From NCBI GenBank assembly GCA_947629255.1, contig CANRDF010000006.1, positions 1 through 42,684 on the forward strand: 42,684 nt of DNA, read 5' to 3'. The DNA comes from an uncultured Bacilli bacterium. Its GTDB lineage: Bacteria > Bacillota_I > Bacilli_A > RF39 > UBA660. Positions 25,854 through 34,961 of the stretch are shown piece by piece. Within the stretch, counting starts at the first letter, position 1. Every line of letters begins with the position of its first letter. The notes under the pieces were generated by a model. It was not told where the DNA came from. It did no database searches and saw nothing but the letters and a program-made list of their open reading frames with translations. The position numbers and the translations under genes were made by a program.

Positions 25854-26641
25854 CTCTCCACCTCCTTAGGAGGAAGACGGTATATCGTTTTTTGATGTAA
25901 GAATCCTTCGGTTGTATTTGGAAGTGGTTTCATGCTTTCGAAGTCTTTTAACCATTCTTCGATATTTACTTCTTCTTCCATCCAATCTAAATTTATAAGA
26001 TAAGCAAAGACATTGGCACTACCTAAAAGAGTTCTTCCATCCAACACTTTTTCATCAAAAACAACAGTTCCATATTCATTTTCAATGAGGTAAAATCCTT
26101 TGGTTGTTGTTTTTTCTCTTACTCGGTACTCTCTTTTTTCCTCGAGCTCAAAATGTCTTGCAAAGTTCGTTAAAAGTTCTCTTCTCGAATACATATAAGG
26201 AAGTGGTCCATATGTATAAAGAAGGATTGGTTTCTTTGCTTTCTTTAAAATTTCTAGACTTTCTTCTTTGGTAATATCTGGAGAAATCACCACTGAATCC
26301 ATCCATTTTAAATATGTATTGATTGTATAACTACTACAATTTGCATGGCTGGCCCATAAAATATTCTGTAACTTCAAGTCTTTCGTAAGCTCATATACTC
26401 CTAAATCTTCAAAAAGAATTCCTTTTTTCTTTGAAAGGCTCGGTAACAAACTCTTAAATTCTTCGATACTTTTGGTATCCAAAATACGATTCACATAAAC
26501 GTAAGCATCCTCTGGAATTTCATCTAATTCATATTCATGCAGAAAACCCACACAGTAGGACTTGAGTGGATATAAATACTCTACAAAATCAAACTTTTTT
26601 GTTTCGATTTTCGTTGGAATAATCAAATACTTATTTTTCAT
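25850..26641 (-). CDS. U32-associated YrrN-like protein
   Basis: Position before U32 gene; ANCSSYTINTYLKWMDSVVISPDITKEE, LLYTYGPLPYMYSRREL. Confidence 0.7.
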   Translation of the reverse strand: MKNKYLIIPTKIETKKFDFVEYLYPLKSYCVGFLHEYELDEIPEDAYVYVNRILDTKSIEEFKSLLPSLSKKKGILFEDLGVYELTKDLKLQNILWASHANCSSYTINTYLKWMDSVVISPDITKEESLEILKKAKKPILLYTYGPLPYMYSRRELLTNFARHFELEEKREYRVREKTTTKGFYLIENEYGTVVFDEKVLDGRTLLGSANVFAYLINLDWMEEEVNIEEWLKDFESMKPLPNTTEGFLHQKTIYRLPPKEVER

Positions 26642-27230
26642 TATGACGTCTCGTACTTAGAGATATACCATCTCCAATATCATAAAATTTCGTTTCAAAT
26701 TCTTCATTTTCGTTTAAGAAATCAATATAAGACTCTATTTTTCCTACTAATTGTCTTAGATTTTTACTTTCAATTTTATCTTTGTTTCCCACATAACCAT
26801 GAAATTTTAAATTATCCGTTACAATAACTCCATTTGGAGCAAGAAAATACTCAAATTTTTCAAAAAATTTTCGATATTGTCCTTTCGCTGCATCAATGAA
26901 AATCAAATCATATGTCGTACCTTCAGCTAAATTTACTTCTAAAGCATCTTGAAATACAACATTTACTTTACTTTCAAAACCACATTTTTTGACATTTTTT
27001 AAACATTCCATATAACATGTTTCATCTTTTTCAATCGTTGTTACTTTGACATCGACATCACTAGATGCCATAAGGATTGCTGAATAGCCAATCGCACTTC
27101 CTATTTCTAACACATTTTTAATATGATTCGTTTTAATAAATTTCATTAAGAAGGCAATTCCTTCTTTTTGCATGATTGGAATATTATGTGCTTTCGCATA
27201 TTCTTCCATTTCTACTATCAATTCTTTCAT
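26631..27230 (-). CDS. O-methyltransferase (YrrM-like)
   Basis: KNVLEIGSAIGYSAILMAS...YDLIFIDAAKGQYRKFFE...GVIVTDNL. Confidence 0.9.
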   Translation of the reverse strand: MKELIVEMEEYAKAHNIPIMQKEGIAFLMKFIKTNHIKNVLEIGSAIGYSAILMASSDVDVKVTTIEKDETCYMECLKNVKKCGFESKVNVVFQDALEVNLAEGTTYDLIFIDAAKGQYRKFFEKFEYFLAPNGVIVTDNLKFHGYVGNKDKIESKNLRQLVGKIESYIDFLNENEEFETKFYDIGDGISLSTRRHNEK

Positions 27231-27244
27231 TTACAACACACTTT

Positions 27245-28309
27245 CTAATTTTTATCGCATACACCTTGTAGTTCTATGACTTTATTATAAAACTCTTGCC
27301 ATGTTTCAAAGAAGAAAACTTCTCCTGTACAAACATTAGCTACAAAATAGATGTAATTGGTTTCTGTTGGACTGAGTGCAGCCGTGATCGCATCTAAAGA
27401 TGGATTGGATACAGGTCCAATAGGTAGTTTACCATTCATCGTGCCATCTGTCAAACGGGTATTGTATGGATTTCTATTATTTAGGTCACTACTGGTAAGT
27501 TCGGAACCTAATTCTTTTCGAGCTCCATAGTAAGATGTAATATCACTTTGTAAAGGCATTCCTATTTCCATTCTTTTATAGAAAACTTGTGATGCTTTTT
27601 CTCTATCTTCAGTAGTTATTGCTTCATTTTCTACGATAGATGCCAAAGTCAAAATTTCATGAACACTTCGAGAACTTTCTTCAAACGTACTTTTTAATGG
27701 AGTCAGTTTCGTATTCGTATGATCTAAAAGAGTTTCAATAATTTCTTTTGGTGTTGCGGTTTCTAAAAACTCATACGTATCTGGAAATAAGTATCCTTCT
27801 AAGGGATAATACAAATCTGTATTTAAAATATCACTTGTTAAAAACCAATAATCTTCTTTGATTAGAAGTTTATTTAAGTAATCGACATTATTTACTTGAT
27901 TCAAAAATTCTTGTTTGGTAAAATCAAAATTCTTCGCAAAAGTCTCGGCATAATCGGTAATTCTTTGCCCTTCTAATAAGGTTACTGTCACAGACTGAAT
28001 CTTCACATCGCCATTTACAAATTTTTCTAACATTTGAAGTGGTGTCATGCTCGCACTTACTTCATATTCTCCGGCTTGAATGTTTGCTTGTTTAAAAAAT
28101 AAATAGATATCAAGTGCATATTGGCTTCGAATTAAACCAGCATTTTCTAAGTTTTTGGCAACGACCATCTTCGTGGTTCCCGGTTCAATCACAAAACTTA
28201 CCAGTTCTTCACTTGTATTTTTTGCTCCAATCCCCCATACATAAAAACCGGCAACACACCCGATGAAAAGGATTAGTATCACACAGCTAATAATCAACAA
28301 CTTTTTCAT
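27245..28309 (-). CDS. mltG: endolytic transglycosylase MltG
   Basis: LEGYLFPDTYEF...ILTLASIVENEA...YNTRLTDGTMNGKLPIGPVSNPSLDAITAAL...NYIYFVA. Confidence 0.97.
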   Translation of the reverse strand: MKKLLIISCVILILFIGCVAGFYVWGIGAKNTSEELVSFVIEPGTTKMVVAKNLENAGLIRSQYALDIYLFFKQANIQAGEYEVSASMTPLQMLEKFVNGDVKIQSVTVTLLEGQRITDYAETFAKNFDFTKQEFLNQVNNVDYLNKLLIKEDYWFLTSDILNTDLYYPLEGYLFPDTYEFLETATPKEIIETLLDHTNTKLTPLKSTFEESSRSVHEILTLASIVENEAITTEDREKASQVFYKRMEIGMPLQSDITSYYGARKELGSELTSSDLNNRNPYNTRLTDGTMNGKLPIGPVSNPSLDAITAALSPTETNYIYFVANVCTGEVFFFETWQEFYNKVIELQGVCDKN

Positions 28310-28593
28310 TTCTGTTCCCCATTACTACTTTCTAATTTAGCGAGTATCGATTCAATGGTATTCCATTCTTCTTCTGTTTCAATGGGATACAATGTTTTCG
28401 ACCCACCATTTTTATCATAAATATTCGCATAAACCTTTATTTCTCCACCCTCTGTTTTGGTGTTATCGGTATAAACAATATAACTTTTCCGAGTCTCTGG
28501 TGAATCAAATGTAAATAAAACTTCACATTCAACCGTTTGTCCAGATTCATCTTTAATCGTAAATACGCTTTGATTTATGGCATTTTCTTTCAT
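28306..28593 (-). CDS. DUF1292-family protein (YrzB-like)
   Basis: FTIKDESGQTVECEVLFTFDSPETRKSYIVYTD; upstream of mltG. Confidence 0.85.
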   Translation of the reverse strand: MKENAINQSVFTIKDESGQTVECEVLFTFDSPETRKSYIVYTDNTKTEGGEIKVYANIYDKNGGSKTLYPIETEEEWNTIESILAKLESSNGEQK

Positions 28594-29015
28594 CTTTCTT
28601 CCTCTTTTCTTTTCAAAAATGTTTCTAATATTAAAGTCGCCGCGATGGAATCTATTTCTTTTTTTCTTTTTTGACGGCTTGTATCTGTACTTAATAATAT
28701 TTTTTCAGCTTCAACTGTGGATAGTCTTTCATCGACATAATGGATTGGTAAGTCAAACTCATTCTTTAATAACTTAGCAAAGTTTTCACTTCTTAGTGCG
28801 GCATATCCTTCTGAATTATTTAAGTTTTTAGGATATCCTAAGACAAAATCAGTAATTTGCTTTTCCACAACAATACTCTTAAGCTCAGTTAAAACACTTG
28901 CATATTCTTCTCTTGGAAATCTTAATGTTCTCATTGGTGATGCAATCGTATTTGTCCTGTCACTTACCGCGACACCTAGAGTCGATGTTCCTAAATCTAA
29001 ACCTAAATATCTCAT
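28590..29015 (-). CDS. ruvX: Holliday junction resolvase RuvX/YqgF
   Basis: MRYLGLDLGTSTLGVAVSD...VLGYPKNLN...HYVDERLST. Confidence 0.97.
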   Translation of the reverse strand: MRYLGLDLGTSTLGVAVSDRTNTIASPMRTLRFPREEYASVLTELKSIVVEKQITDFVLGYPKNLNNSEGYAALRSENFAKLLKNEFDLPIHYVDERLSTVEAEKILLSTDTSRQKRKKEIDSIAATLILETFLKRKEEER

Positions 29016-29251
29016 TTTAAATATTCTTTCAAAATATAGGCAACAAGCTCTGCTCGGTCAATTGAAGTTAATTTTTCACGAGCATCTTTATAACTTGAGA
29101 TATACCCTGGATCTCCACTGATAATGTAACCTACCAATTGATTCACGGGGTCATATCCTCTTTCTTTTAAAATTTCAGCAACTTCTTTTAATGTGAGTCT
29201 TACGTTTGCACTAGCGAGTTCGGAAACATCAAATAAATTTGTATTCTCCAT
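29012..29251 (-). CDS. IreB family protein (DUF965)
   Basis: LKEVAEILKERGYDPVNQLVGYIISGDPGYISSYKDAREKL. Confidence 0.95.
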   Translation of the reverse strand: MENTNLFDVSELASANVRLTLKEVAEILKERGYDPVNQLVGYIISGDPGYISSYKDAREKLTSIDRAELVAYILKEYLK

Positions 29252-29324
29252 TTTACACCATCCTTAAGTACACTTTCATTTTAACAAAAAATAGTAGAGA
29301 ATACAAGATATCATTCATGGAAAA

Positions 29325-29726
29325 TCAAAGCATCTCCCATTCTAAATACTTGCAAAAAAGTTCGAATGACGGTTCTATGCTTGCATTTGCAAAGTAAAAT
29401 TCTTTTTTAGAATTATCAAATTTTAAAACGCATTCTTCGATAACATCATTTAAATACTCTTCTTCAATCATAATTTTTGAAATATCTTGACCAACTACTT
29501 TGATTTTTGTGGGATTTGTTTGGTACACGCCATTAACAAGTTTGGGAGTCCCAGACCAAAAAACGTGAATCACGATTTCCACTTTAGACTGAATAGAATC
29601 ATAAGTAACTGAATCAATCATGCTATCATGAAGACCAAAAAATTTATCTAAAAATCCATTACTATTTTCTTTCGTTATTTTTTCCATTTTTACCACCGAT
29701 TTAATTATACAAAAAAAGAAAGTCAA
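29325..29726 (-). CDS. hypothetical protein
   Basis: ORF; likely start MEKITKEN. Confidence 0.5.
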   Translation of the reverse strand: MTFFFCIIKSVVKMEKITKENSNGFLDKFFGLHDSMIDSVTYDSIQSKVEIVIHVFWSGTPKLVNGVYQTNPTKIKVVGQDISKIMIEEEYLNDVIEECVLKFDNSKKEFYFANASIEPSFELFCKYLEWEML

Positions 29727-29738
29727 ACTGCAACTTTC

Positions 29739-30389
29739 TTAAACAACTTCATAAAAATTTTTTAATCGCTTCAAGCTTTTGTTTTCATATCTCGAAACCA
29801 TGACTTGAGTCATCCCTAATCTTTTGGCCGTTTCTGATTGAGATAAATCTTCAAAGTAACGATATTCGAGTATTTTTTGTTCCGCATCCGAAAGTGTTTC
29901 TATTCCACTTTGTAAAGTTAATTTTTCCTCGAGTGATAAACCTTCTTTACATGGAATAGTTTCCGTTAAACTTCTTGCTTCTTCACTGTTGTTATCAAAA
30001 CTAATGCTAGCTTTTTTCACACTAATGGCTTCCATAATTTGGAACATTGAAAGATTTAAAAATTCTCCGATTTCCACGTACGTTGGAATTCTTCCCATTT
30101 TTAAAGCAAGGGTATTTTTGGTAAGTTCAATTTTCTTTGCTAATCTTAATAGTTCTTTGCTTACTTTTACTTCTCTGTCTTTCATTGTAAAATCATACAT
30201 TTCCCCAAAGATGTAATCATAAGCATAAGTGGAAAACTTAATATTTCCTTCTTTTCGATAGTTTTTGTAAGCTTTTAAAACTCCTAAAATTCCAGCTTGC
30301 ATTAAATCTTCAAAGGAAACATTATAAAAGTTTGAAGCAACATGTTTAATAAGTGGTATCTGTCCTTCGATGAGTTCTTCTGTTGTCAA
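29739..30389 (-). CDS. SigF/SigB-type RNA polymerase sigma factor
   Basis: FEDLMQAGILGVLKAYKNYRKEGNIKFSTYAYDYIFGEM...LSQSETAKRLGMTQVMVSRYENKSLKRLK. Confidence 0.9.
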   Translation of the reverse strand: MTTEELIEGQIPLIKHVASNFYNVSFEDLMQAGILGVLKAYKNYRKEGNIKFSTYAYDYIFGEMYDFTMKDREVKVSKELLRLAKKIELTKNTLALKMGRIPTYVEIGEFLNLSMFQIMEAISVKKASISFDNNSEEARSLTETIPCKEGLSLEEKLTLQSGIETLSDAEQKILEYRYFEDLSQSETAKRLGMTQVMVSRYENKSLKRLKNFYEVV

Positions 30390-30401
30390 AAATAGTCCTC
30401 C

Positions 30402-30701
30402 TTAAGATTGTATGCGCATACGATATCCAATTAATTCTTGTTTCATTGTATCTTTTACATTGCAAAGAAGAAAGTTCCCTTTTTGCTTTTTTAAATACAA
30501 CTTAATTTTTAACAAAGCACCTTTCCCATCAAAATCAATACGACGAAGACTCTTACAATCACAAACAAAACTTTTAATGTTTTTTTGTTTCATATAAGGA
30601 ATCACATATTGATACACCTTATAAGTAGTATTCTTTGTTAATGAACCAACAAGTCTTGCATGAAGGCATTCTTCTTTTTGCTCTAAATTAAGAATTAGCA
30701 T
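30402..30701 (-). CDS. STAS-domain anti-sigma factor antagonist-like protein
   Basis: MLILNLEQKEECLHARLVGSLT...SFVCDCKSLRRIDFDGKGALLKIK; adjacent to sigma gene. Confidence 0.7.
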   Translation of the reverse strand: MLILNLEQKEECLHARLVGSLTKNTTYKVYQYVIPYMKQKNIKSFVCDCKSLRRIDFDGKGALLKIKLYLKKQKGNFLLCNVKDTMKQELIGYRMRIQS

Positions 30702-30803
30702 AATATCACCCTTTGCTATTTTAATATAGAGCAATTTTTTATTTTTTTAAACACTTTCGACAAAAGATGTCAAATTATTTTTTTGCATTTCTTTTCAAAA
30801 ACA

Positions 30804-30837
30804 AAAAAGTTGCACATTTTATTCATATTATGTGCAA
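30804..30837 (-). terminator. Rho-independent terminator of HipA-like gene
   Basis: Minus TTGCACAT...ATGTGCAA-CTTTTTTG. Confidence 0.65.
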
Positions 30838-30870
30838 TTTTAATCTTAGTTTATAAATAACGTAAAATAA

Positions 30871-31773
30871 TTATAGCAAACTTTTATAAGCAACATCTAA
30901 TATATTTTCTTTACGATATTGAATCGATTTTTTTAAATATTCTTTCTTTTTATCAGATAAAATAGACATTTCATCAATTAAATTAAATATTGTCTCTAAA
31001 TGAATTTTAGGTACCATTCTTAGCACAGCTTGATTTAATTCTTCTATATTTTTTTGATAAAACTGTTTGTACGTTAGTTTTTCCCCTTTATATTTATAAA
31101 TAGGATGAATATTATACGCAACATCTTTAAAAAAAGTTACTTCTTCTAATGCCCTTGCGATATCACTTTCACTTAATAAAGGGTTTAAAGAAGATCCGCA
31201 ATCATAGACTGGCGCAAAAGAAAGATTATTTTCTTTTAAAAGAAATCCCCAGTTAGAAAGATGGCGATCTGTATTACCAATTAATGTGTCAACCACAAAC
31301 ATATTCCAAAAACTATTCTTAATTTGAGAGATATTTACTTGAAAGGAACTTGATAAACTTTTTAATACATCATAAATATCATTAATATCTGTGGTAAAAT
31401 GTCTATCCATATTTGTAATGCTATTTGATAAAGACGAAAATTCAATTAGTTTTGTCTTTTCATCCGTAAAGTCTTTACAAGCAACAACATTCTTTTCTTT
31501 CCATAAAGATTTGGAATCCATTGGTTCTATATATTTTCCTAGTAAAACCTCTTGAACATCTATTCCAATTTCTTTAAATATTTTGCATCCTAAATACTCA
31601 GAATCAATATTATTCACATAAGATAAACTGACGTTTTTTTCTCGGACTGGATCTGGAAATTTTAATAAATAGACTTCTCCATCATAGATGATTTTCTTTT
31701 TTTTCTCTGATCCTCCGTAATCACAAAATAATTCTTTACAATTAGTAAAATCTATCATAATATTAACCCCCAA
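30871..31773 (-). CDS. HipA/CtkA-like kinase
   Basis: VVDTLIGNTDRHLSNWGFLLKENNLSFAPVYDCGSSL. Confidence 0.8.
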   Translation of the reverse strand: MGVNIMIDFTNCKELFCDYGGSEKKKKIIYDGEVYLLKFPDPVREKNVSLSYVNNIDSEYLGCKIFKEIGIDVQEVLLGKYIEPMDSKSLWKEKNVVACKDFTDEKTKLIEFSSLSNSITNMDRHFTTDINDIYDVLKSLSSSFQVNISQIKNSFWNMFVVDTLIGNTDRHLSNWGFLLKENNLSFAPVYDCGSSLNPLLSESDIARALEEVTFFKDVAYNIHPIYKYKGEKLTYKQFYQKNIEELNQAVLRMVPKIHLETIFNLIDEMSILSDKKKEYLKKSIQYRKENILDVAYKSLL

Positions 31774-32045
31774 AAGAATTGTTTTAATTCTTCATTTTTT
31801 GCTGATGAAAGCTCTCCTGTTACTACTTCTGCTTTCATTGAAATACATAAATCATAAATTGCTTGTTTCAATTGATAATACAATGTACTATCCGCTTCAT
31901 TTAATTTATAATCTCTATTTTTTCTTTTTACGTTTTCTATATCTTGCTTAATCCATTTGGAAAGATTAGAATTTAAATATTCTTCTATTTGTTTTTCTTC
32001 TTTTTCTAAGCGCATTCTACTCACTTCCTTGCTTGCATTATACAA
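31755..32045 (-). CDS. small partner of HipA-like kinase
   Basis: Overlaps kinase start; likely start MRLEKEEKQ. Confidence 0.6.
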   Translation of the reverse strand: MYNASKEVSRMRLEKEEKQIEEYLNSNLSKWIKQDIENVKRKNRDYKLNEADSTLYYQLKQAIYDLCISMKAEVVTGELSSAKNEELKQFFWGLIL

Positions 32046-32095
32046 TAGTTTTTGTTGTCTTACAAGTTTTAAATTAAAACTCTATTGTTCGTTCA

Positions 32096-32827
32096 TTACA
32101 TATCTTTTATTTTTTTTAAAAATTCTTTGCTTTTTAAATACATTCCTGTATATCGATCATAATAAGTATTTAAAAAGGTATCTATTTCTTTTTTATATTG
32201 TTCTTTAATATCTAATTTAGAAATATTTTTTATATCTACATAGAAAAACATGCGAAGAAGTTGAATGGATTTCACAGAAACCAATCGTTCATTTTGATAA
32301 CAATTTTTGCATATAAGCCCGCCTCGATCCCCATCGATGGTCACAATTTCATTTTTACTTCCACATTCAACACATTCATCTAAGGAAAGTCCTACACCTA
32401 GCAATGGAAGACATTTAACTTCAAAAATATTCGTTAAAACTTCTGGATCAAAATGCTCATTCATTTTTAATAAGGTTTGGATGAGTAGTTCAAAAATAAG
32501 AGGACTTTCACTTTCTTTATACACTTGGGTCGCCAGTTCTGTGATATAACTTAAATATCCATTTAATAAAAGGTCTTCATGAAAAGATTGTAAAGGATTT
32601 ATAATATCTGCATCTTTCAAAAGAGATAATTTTCCCTCTTTATAATAAATATAAAAGAACCCATAAGTGTATTTTTGAGTTGAAGTACGTAAGCGACTTT
32701 TCATCGATTTCACGCCTTTTCCCATTACACCAATGAGTCCGTGTTCTTTCGTTAAGATATTTAAAATAAGTGACGTGTCCCCGTAACTTACTGTACTAAC
32801 TATAAAACCCGTCACTTTTTCTATCAT
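32096..32827 (-). CDS. recO: DNA repair protein RecO
   Basis: IEKVTGFIVSTVSYGDTSLILNILTKEHGLIGVMGKGVK...CVECGSKNEI. Confidence 0.95.
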   Translation of the reverse strand: MIEKVTGFIVSTVSYGDTSLILNILTKEHGLIGVMGKGVKSMKSRLRTSTQKYTYGFFYIYYKEGKLSLLKDADIINPLQSFHEDLLLNGYLSYITELATQVYKESESPLIFELLIQTLLKMNEHFDPEVLTNIFEVKCLPLLGVGLSLDECVECGSKNEIVTIDGDRGGLICKNCYQNERLVSVKSIQLLRMFFYVDIKNISKLDIKEQYKKEIDTFLNTYYDRYTGMYLKSKEFLKKIKDM

Positions 32828-32913
32828 AATTCCACATCTTTTCCTTTATATTTTAAGTAGTATTTGATTTCACCTGTTTCTTTAAATTTTTGCCAAGCTT
32901 CTTCTCTACTCAT
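32824..32913 (-). CDS. yqzL: YqzL-like small protein (not in ORF track)
   Basis: MSREEAWQKFKETGEIKYYLKYKGKDVEL between era and recO, ATGA overlap with recO. Confidence 0.85.
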   Translation of the reverse strand: MSREEAWQKFKETGEIKYYLKYKGKDVEL

Positions 32914-32969
32914 ATTCAATTCTCCCTTTCTATTTTTATCATGGGAGAAACCTCGCTTTTTTATTCACT

Positions 32970-33860
32970 TTATTTTAAATTTAATTCGTCAAACCCTAAT
33001 TCTTTTAAAATATTTGTTTTTTCTTTCCAATTTTTCACAGTTTTTACGTATAACTCTAAATAAACTTGCTTATTTAACATACTCTCTAATTCTTTACGAG
33101 CTAGAATACCAACTTTTTTAAGTCTTTCTCCGCCTTTACCAATCACAATTCTTTTGATGGAATCCCGATCCACAATAATATCGACAGAAATATTCACAAT
33201 GGAAGGCTTCTCTTCAAATTTTGTTGTCACACAAGTAAGAGCATGAGGAACTTCTTCAATTGTCACATTTAAAAGTTTTTCGCGAACGAGCTCACTTGCT
33301 AGAAAACTCATGGGGCTACTGGTCACCATATCATCCTCAAAGTATTTCATGTCACCAGTTAAATATTTTTTAATCACATCAATTAAATGAGACACATTAT
33401 CTTTACTTAGGGCACTCACTGGGACAATCTCTTGGAATGGAAATAAATCTTTGTATTCAGTAATGCGGTAAAAAAGTTCTTCTCTTGATAATAAATCAAT
33501 TTTGTTTAAGACTAAAAGAACAGGAACTTCGGTTTTTTCTAAAGTATCTAAAATATATTTGTCTCCTTTTCCTAACCCCTCTTTGGCATCTACTACAAAT
33601 AAAATGGCATCCACGTCTTTCGTAAGCGAATAGCTTTCTTTATTTAAGATTTTTCCTAACCTATTTTTTGGTTTATGAATTCCAGGTGTATCTAAAAAGA
33701 CTATTTGGGTATCTTTTTCATTATAAATTCCCTGAATAATATTTCTTGTTGTCTGAGCTTTATCGGATGTAATCGCCACTTTAAAATCTAATATTGTATT
33801 TAAAAGAGTGCTTTTTCCAACATTTGGTCTGCCAATTATACTTACAAATCCACTTTTCAT
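32970..33860 (-). CDS. era: GTPase Era
   Basis: SGFVSIIGRPNVGKSTLLN...FLDTPGIHKPKNRLG...VLNKIDLL...KH-type C-terminus. Confidence 0.98.
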   Translation of the reverse strand: MKSGFVSIIGRPNVGKSTLLNTILDFKVAITSDKAQTTRNIIQGIYNEKDTQIVFLDTPGIHKPKNRLGKILNKESYSLTKDVDAILFVVDAKEGLGKGDKYILDTLEKTEVPVLLVLNKIDLLSREELFYRITEYKDLFPFQEIVPVSALSKDNVSHLIDVIKKYLTGDMKYFEDDMVTSSPMSFLASELVREKLLNVTIEEVPHALTCVTTKFEEKPSIVNISVDIIVDRDSIKRIVIGKGGERLKKVGILARKELESMLNKQVYLELYVKTVKNWKEKTNILKELGFDELNLK

Positions 33861-33872
33861 TTGAAACCTCCT

Positions 33873-34313
33873 CTAATCTATAATATTTTCTGCTGCTAAG
33901 ATTTCATCTTGCAAATCAAACATAATTTTTTCTTCCTCTTTACTTTTCATATGATCATATCCCAGCAAATGTAAAAGTCCATGTACTACGAGGAAGGATA
34001 ATTCACGTTTCTCACTGTGGGAATACATGACAGCTTGTTCTTTCATTCTTGGAATGCAAACATAAATATCACCTAAAACACGAACCTCACTAGGTGAAGT
34101 TTCATTATCTTCCAAAGCAAAACTAATGACATCAGTCACTGAATCAATACCACGATACTCACGATTTATGTTTTGAATTTCTTCTTCGCCTACAAAAATA
34201 ATCGAAAACACCGCATTTGATACACTTTCATGCTTTAATGTTCTTTCAATCACTGCATCTAAATATTCATAATTTTGATAACCATATTCATCATTAATTG
34301 TATATTCATTCAT
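33873..34313 (-). CDS. ybeY: rRNA maturation endonuclease YbeY
   Basis: NREYRGIDSVTDVISFAL...HGLLHLLGYDH. Confidence 0.97.
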   Translation of the reverse strand: MNEYTINDEYGYQNYEYLDAVIERTLKHESVSNAVFSIIFVGEEEIQNINREYRGIDSVTDVISFALEDNETSPSEVRVLGDIYVCIPRMKEQAVMYSHSEKRELSFLVVHGLLHLLGYDHMKSKEEEKIMFDLQDEILAAENIID

Positions 34314-34332
34314 GAAACTACCCCCAAATCCC

Positions 34333-34959
34333 TTAGATAATATTGATACCCATCACTTTTAAATAATAAATCACCGCGACTACACATAAAAGGATACACA
34401 AGATATTGTAGAATGTATCACTTCTAAAAAATCTTGGTAAATGTTTTCGAATTGCTGTAAAGCCAATGTAAAGAAGAAAACCAATAATGGCTCCGACTAC
34501 ATTTAAAAGAATATCATCGACATCAAAACTACGCCCGATAAAGTATTGAACAAACTCTACGGTCGCGCTGGTAATAAGACTCACCCATAAAATATGAGAC
34601 ACTTTATTTGCATTTACATACCCTGATACAAAATATCCATATGGAATAAACAATGCAATGTTTCCTAAAACATTCCAATAGAAACCATACGTTCCAAATT
34701 CATAACGAAGAATTTCCGTGAATGGAATTAAATTAAAGCCACTCGTTTTGTTAAGCTCCGTATTCGTAAGTAAATGATACAGTAACAAAGCATAAATCAC
34801 AAAAATCAAATTCAAAAATTCTCGGTAGAAAACAAATTTTTCATTATTTACTCGAATGGATGTCAATCGTATTGAAATAATGACAACCAAAAAAATCGTA
34901 AGCATAGGCCAAATTTGTTTTAACGTATTTTCTAGTAAAGTCCATTCCATAGTTCCCAC
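34333..34959 (-). CDS. VanZ-like membrane protein
   Basis: NLIPFTEI...VLGNIALFIPYGYFVSGY...EFVQYFIGRSFDVDDILLNVVGAIIGFLL. Confidence 0.9.
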   Translation of the reverse strand: MGTMEWTLLENTLKQIWPMLTIFLVVIISIRLTSIRVNNEKFVFYREFLNLIFVIYALLLYHLLTNTELNKTSGFNLIPFTEILRYEFGTYGFYWNVLGNIALFIPYGYFVSGYVNANKVSHILWVSLITSATVEFVQYFIGRSFDVDDILLNVVGAIIGFLLYIGFTAIRKHLPRFFRSDTFYNILCILLCVVAVIYYLKVMGINII

Positions 34960-34961
34960 TT

